From NCBI GenBank assembly GCA_030267965.1, contig BRYA01000042.1, positions 5,268-59,466 on the forward strand: 54,199 nt of DNA, read 5' to 3'. The position numbers were made by a program, and so were the translations under genes. Of this stretch, positions 51,901 through 54,199 are shown piece by piece (position 1 is the first letter of the stretch; each line of letters starts with the position of its first letter). The notes under the pieces are model-generated. The model did no database searches, was not told the DNA's origin, and saw only the letters and a list, made by a program, of their open reading frames with translations. This DNA is from Triparma columacea (taxonomy: Eukaryota; Sar; Bolidophyceae; Parmales; Triparmaceae).

Positions 51901-53092
51901 ACAAGAGGCTGGGCAAGCATTTGATGCTCTGACAGAGATGTCTTACATGAAAGGGATAGAGATGTTTGCTGAGGCCATACCTGGAGTGATTATCCAACTT
52001 ATGGCTATTGTAACAAATGATGGGGATGTTGCAGATGCAGCTTGGGTCTCACTTATCGTTTCAGCATTAACAACAGGCTTTGCATCTGCAACAATAAGTT
52101 ATGACTGGGACACTGACCCAGTGAAAAGAGTGCAAGTGCCTGACTTCTATGGGTATGTGCCTTCAAATCCCTCCACAAGATCTATCATATTTGTGTCAAT
52201 GATGCTCTTAAGCGCATGTATGCTTGTGATAAGGTGCATGACAATAGTTCTGTTAGGGCTACTTGGTGGTAGATGGGTCTCTTTCTATGTTGGGGCTGAT
52301 CTTGGTTTATACTTGTTGGTAAAGATCTTTAGAGGCGATTTTTGGTATTGGATGCCTGTTGGTGGCAAAGCAGAAATAGTGAGTAGCATTGTAGCTAGAG
52401 TACTGGTGAAGGTAGTCACAGATTTTACATCAATTGTGCATTTTAGGCATCCTAATGAGGTTGGAGCAATGTATTGGGTGTTTGGATTTGTTTTGACAAT
52501 GGTGAGTCTTCCGGTAGCTATAATTCTAGCTGAAAGGGAAGACGTCACAGTGAATGGGCTCAAATTGGCATGGAAAGTAGTTGGAATATTTATACCATGT
52601 ACAGTTGTGTTGTTTGCTGTATTTTTCTTTAGCATTGAGAAAAAATATTGGGGCACTTTTTTGAGCGTTCAAAGGGGTAAGGACTTGACAGTAAAGAACT
52701 TTCGAGATGGTGCTGAAGATGTTAAAGCAAAGTATGCTTTCAAGTACTCAAAGCACCATTGGAAGTCAATTGAAGAGGAAGTGAAAGTTTGGGTTGAGAC
52801 AAATTGGGACAGATGGGAGGAGGAGAAGCCAAATTGGTTTGATGAAAGAATGAGAGCAAGAGTGCCAGTTGAATACATTCCAGGAGCAGGAGATGCTAGA
52901 AAGAGAGAGAGTGTGAGGAGAGCAAGTGTTGATGCTGAAACTGAGAGTGGTCTAGCAGGTGCTTTTAGAGCAAGTATTAGGAGAGCAAGTGTTGGAGGCG
53001 CTGATGGTGGAGATATTATAGGGGTGGGAGGTGGGAAGGCTAAAGTAAGCAGTGTTGTGCCGCTTGAAGATGAGGCTGAGGATGGGGACTGA
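45926..53092 (+). CDS. Giant START-domain protein with two XK-related-like membrane modules
   Basis: One uninterrupted frame of 2388 residues. Residues 70-1120 hold several START-like segments; the clearest have LLHNREFVFKHVWKRNHDGS (about 650) with a DMPQCKIQLLQYADAGGYIP strand, and a related copy at 810-1010 (DVPQTSVTFTTKVDLGGVF). Residues 1130-1742 and 1765-2388 are two copies of one module: a helical leader (RPMLEEIVMK), then about eight membrane helices starting VTVGAATSMLDLVTDVYVT and including IEMFAEAIPGVIIQLMAI and TTGFASATISYDWDTDP. The D-L-V-T-D-x-Y and E-x-x-P-x-x-I-Q-L patterns resemble XK-related (XKR) phospholipid scramblases. Each copy ends in an RRESVRRASVDAE-type tail. START domains bind lipids, so a membrane lipid-handling role is inferred. 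Codon use is AT-richer in the second half. Confidence 0.85.
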   Translation: MEGEVEADVGVVNDAGETNYASEPPAGPNHTLSAIHGSVDIDYTALGPEQGKLVKLLDDRGAIEGLVDNSTGVDVKIMELADIFHDERDKIIDFLLTDCEQGKFRRKTLQEYDEKEGVIHRLVYWQHYSSGNKFVEFLLDVKVVSPDKSTNIMELAPLDEDDLSDEATAKLVKILASIKTKTVKRGVIKGEFSFTDFGFGQTAVTVVGTLKAEERATEMKPEVDVRTVKTFKSVRSTRSRVEGWNSGRIKKGDAKAAYAAVKGIMEEVRKKFRQPGVIDERRKRHFVEEVMPRAPHLTTEEEAMLERVGSLEKELHTKGKRVKGTLKEGIDKFLWREEDNVWAAFGVTVDKSAKGVLAEQFLLDTFEKSEKHFKNNGNLPRVIRNDFEGIRSMHYHLGVKVPAATNRLFEMWFVWKEVKLGNGQTSYMVAFVPLKEYPGGGFKDLSKEGFVLAETTGVYFFNEIAPNVCRMTRIQTVDLKFSGIHKTVMDKAIDYLAKSQLIEANRLQKKFRRNGKEVDAEVRGALVERMREGVELGEDQKKVFGELEELFGGEDEKGWRPLESPYEGVKMEIMYKQQEKGDERSVALGTARGAADCSAEEAAAYYFEYCSRDRNAISRDAGNPARLEIIEGEGRINEKSFATVKTMPSLLHNREFVFKHVWKRNHDGSITVACYCIDKDVDYGGNVGKLVRGITKAFFIASNIKSTGDMPQCKIQLLQYADAGGYIPVTLIDKKIPLGLKALYDVSDALRKDEKIDKAALASLANIIKNETQNYTDEEEDAIRKGKEFYEKCKEDENFDDLKSPDERVKMKLVHVDGGSLCTGVATTVVDASVEECAAYEFYLDSREFRKTSKERGITEYHIKKTNAHTLYYITTRNLGLPGLAPRDLSSKVTWFKQQDGKVIIDVADTDELQVDFPVKIGSVLVKAHTVWVFEPLHTVGDVPQTSVTFTTKVDLGGVFYSSIMNKLAPRFLTQVSDLRKKFDRSRDIDTFKRQQIIAKFEDITIKGAQGIEIHFEEIDGAQEISRGLTGKTSMKAEKGMGWGKTSITVRASHKEVAAFFWGLESGVDSQLKLHRVNNKTLVITVEHKGHFTAVRFSKAGQMKTDVEMMTRQKGLRKAACQKSVIKHLSMATDAAYYFDNLLKSTEAGDQDGRRFGEQLMERVKRKSIGDSKVEVVREYIAANRALRETMEQHSFMRTMLYAVVMNKFRRRATNEGEVKSEEEARGWEIGSAMTAVMLTTATSAHAIDEWAHQFTEVQEVMNEQVWLRPMLEEIVMKLFMKSTLGLKARVTVGAATSMLDLVTDVYVTHKFWRDKKYGYFKSSLASLAVSIGVQLLFVWAQNKKLGMLRVIREWIPILIGYKPAVDAYRVASGAKQEAGQAVEAMTEMTYTKCIEMFAEAIPGVIIQLMAIATSDKDVGTSAWLSVAVSAITTGFASATISYDWDTDPWMKEQAPDFYGYIPAKASKRTLVFVSMMLLTAGMLLIRCTTIVLLGLMGGSWAFLYIGADLGLYMLVKISRGDFWYWLPLGGNMEIVSSILIRLIVKIIVDFTSIAQFRHPNEVGGAYWLFGLLLTMGSLPVSIYIASPYVDGKAIDIASSIVKYFILITTMCFAVFFLNIEKIYWHTFLSTQKGKEYSMAFFLEEESEAAKFKVLDNSRHQWASIEGEVKKWVGLNWAKWEEEQPEWFTDVMKAKVPVDFIPADGDARRRESVRRASVDAEAEGGLAGVLRASVRRASVGVDNGVAMVSSHAVNDATNDYAGLDPKQQGQLLGEQLLVALSFRKKGMTKEEAVRSFIGKNYVLRLAAEKYAFVTPMLGAVVKNKLSKLRKVEGRAAELVEKDGREIGESLGRSLAINTQPVAAVDAFILNFPALQELDKEYEWFRPMLETISYRLLEEVPWGLKARVTVGAITSMADLVTDVYVTYMFLSDKKYGYFKASLASLAVSIGIQMFTVWGQNRKLGMKRVLMDWFPILIGFKPVVDAYRVATGEKQEAGQAFDALTEMSYMKGIEMFAEAIPGVIIQLMAIVTNDGDVADAAWVSLIVSALTTGFASATISYDWDTDPVKRVQVPDFYGYVPSNPSTRSIIFVSMMLLSACMLVIRCMTIVLLGLLGGRWVSFYVGADLGLYLLVKIFRGDFWYWMPVGGKAEIVSSIVARVLVKVVTDFTSIVHFRHPNEVGAMYWVFGFVLTMVSLPVAIILAEREDVTVNGLKLAWKVVGIFIPCTVVLFAVFFFSIEKKYWGTFLSVQRGKDLTVKNFRDGAEDVKAKYAFKYSKHHWKSIEEEVKVWVETNWDRWEEEKPNWFDERMRARVPVEYIPGAGDARKRESVRRASVDAETESGLAGAFRASIRRASVGGADGGDIIGVGGGKAKVSSVVPLEDEAEDGD

Positions 53093-53400
53093 CTAATAGG
53101 GCAGCAACATTTGTAGGAGAAATTGATTTGATTTGTTATAGTTGTGAGTATTTTGAAAGTATTTTCAGTAGAGTCAATGTATTGTGGGAGTATGAAAGTG
53201 GTATGTGAGTATTTTAGAAGTGTAGTTGATGTATTCTAAAATTGTTAAAGTGGTTTGCGAGTATTAAGGAAGTGTTGTTGATGTGTGTGGAGTTTAAAGA
53301 GTTGTGGAAGTGTTATAGTTGTTTGTAATTATGGGATTTTGAAGAGTTGTGGAAGTGTTAATGTGGTTTGTGAGTATAATGGAAGTGAAGTAGATGTGTA
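53093..53400. repeat. Degenerate tandem repeats downstream of the giant gene
   Basis: Loose repeats of GTGAGTATTTT, GTGTAGTTGATGT and GAGTTGTGGAAGTGTTA recur every 60-90 bases. No long ORF. They grade into the better-ordered 120-bp repeats to the right. Confidence 0.6.
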
Positions 53401-53459
53401 AGGGGAGGAATAAAAAGAGGGTTGGTGTAGTTGTGGAGAGTATAGAGAGGATTTAAGGG

Positions 53460-54000
53460 GGGAGAGTAGAGGAGAGGAGAGTGTAAGGTGGAATGATGTG
53501 TGTAAGTGTAGTAGATTTGTATGAAGTTGAATTAAAGGAAGGTGAGTGTAGTTTTTGAGATGAGTGAAAGGAGTAAAGGAGTGAGAGTAAAAGAGAGGGG
53601 GTATAAGATGGAATGATATGTGTAAATGTAGTAGATGTGTATGAAGATGAAATAAGAGGGTGATTGTAGTTTTGGAGAGAAGTGAGAGAATTTAAGGGTT
53701 GAGGGTAGAAGAGAGGAAGGTGTAAGGTGGAATGATGTGTGTAAGTGTAGTTGATGTGTATGAAGATGAATTAAATGAGGGTGAGTGTAGTTTTAGAGAG
53801 GAGTGAGAGAAGTTAAGGAGAGAGAGGAGAAGAGAAGAGAGTATAAGATGGAATGATGTGTGTAAGTGTAGTAGATGTGTATAAAGATGAATGGAAGGAG
53901 GGTGAGTGTAGTTGTGGAGAGGAGTGAGGAAATAAGAAATGAGAGTAGAAGAGAGGAGGATATAAGATGGAATAGTATGTGTAAAGGTAGGGTGTGTGTA
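53460..54000. repeat. 120-bp minisatellite, five copies
   Basis: The phrase GAATGATGTGTGTAAGTGTAG recurs, slightly varied, at 53491, 53611, 53730, 53851 and 53970, a spacing of 119-121 bases. Each is followed by TAGATGTGTATGAAGATGAA, a GGGTGAGTGTAGTTTTGGAGAG block and an AGTAGAAGAGAGGA block. The plus strand is almost free of C throughout. Confidence 0.9.
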
Positions 54001-54051
54001 AGAGTAAAGTGAATGTGAAGGTAAAGTGTTTAGAGGGTGTAAAGGGTTGTG

Positions 54052-54199
54052 AGGGTTGTAAAGGGTTGTGAAGGGCGTAAAGTGTGTGAAGTGTGTAGAG
54101 GGTGTGAAGTGTGTAAAGTGTGTAAAGGGTGTAAAGGGTGTAAAGAGTGTAAAGGGTGTAAAGGGTGTAAAGGGTGTAAAGGGTGTAAAGGGTGTAAAG
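54052..54199. repeat. GGGTGTAAA nonamer tandem array at window edge
   Basis: Repeats of GGGTGTAAA and close variants (GGGTTGTAAA, AGTGTGTAAA) become regular towards the edge, with at least eight near-perfect units in the last 80 bases and no end in view. The array continues beyond the window or marks a contig break. It is not a known telomere repeat. Confidence 0.9.

Noticed and set aside
54052..54199. Terminal array as a telomere
   Set aside because: GGGTGTAAA does not match the known TTAGGG or TTTAGGG types and grades into a 120-bp satellite, so a contig end in a satellite is more likely.

Overview
The window is nuclear DNA of a eukaryote. Almost every gene splits at GT-AG introns (mostly GTGAGN or GTAAGN donors, C/T-rich acceptors) and the reading frame joins exactly across them. 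Several proteins carry an N-terminal signal peptide followed by a plastid-type presequence, one of them with a Phe after the predicted cleavage site. There are ciliary/centrosomal genes (a polycystin-2 channel and a CEP70-like protein), a secreted Cys-rich protein with Ala-Pro-Thr repeats, and BspA-type leucine-rich repeats. This combination points to a photosynthetic stramenopile (heterokont) with a flagellate stage. A bolidophyte/Parmales (Triparma-like) alga is my best guess, by inference only. The genome is gene dense, introns are short, and long G or C runs are common.

Layout from left to right. <1-2844 (-): LRR-ankyrin-EF-hand-kinase protein, cut by the left edge. 3302-4189 (+): CKS1. 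4376-5155 (-): SET protein. 5678-7064 (-): ZZ/RING-H2 ubiquitin ligase. 7303-8568 (+): APH/EcKL-type kinase. 8639-12100 (-): polycystin-2 channel, divergent from the CEP70-like gene at 12279-14777 (+). 14914-16203 (+): PRMT-like methyltransferase with plastid-type targeting. 16255-18475 (-): Gln-rich protein of unknown function, head to head with a small membrane protein at 18525-18893 (+). 18894-20303: gene-poor, with a MITE-like element and G-rich repeats. 20304-22105 (-): WD40 protein. 22297-24216 (-): lariat debranching enzyme DBR1. 24629-28235 (+): armadillo/coiled-coil protein. 28463-29674 (-): seven-finger zinc-finger protein. 30280-36291 (+): ATG2. 36413-37074 (-): fibrillin-like protein with an apparent frameshift, next to an AT-rich island. 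37701-38678 (+): secreted acidic protein. 39075-40885 (+): SLC35F6-like transporter. 41132-45205 (+): Cys-rich multi-TM receptor-like protein containing a 68-N gap. 45926-53092 (+): intronless gene for a 2388-residue protein with START-like domains and two XK-related-like membrane modules. 53093-54199: tandem repeats running off the right edge.

There are no operons, and most genes look like unrelated housekeeping or lineage-specific genes. Two groupings stand out. The polycystin-2 and CEP70-like genes (both cilium/centrosome linked) share a 178-bp divergent promoter. Two proteins tied to bulk lipid movement, ATG2 and the START/XKR-like giant, lie 10 kb apart, although that may be chance. The most unusual proteins are the START/XKR-like giant, the composite receptor, the kinase with an EF-hand pair placed inside its N-lobe, and the ARM-repeat protein ending in a module resembling the C-terminus of protist NLR-like proteins. 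All exon structures were assembled by hand from splice motifs and phase, and no database search was possible.
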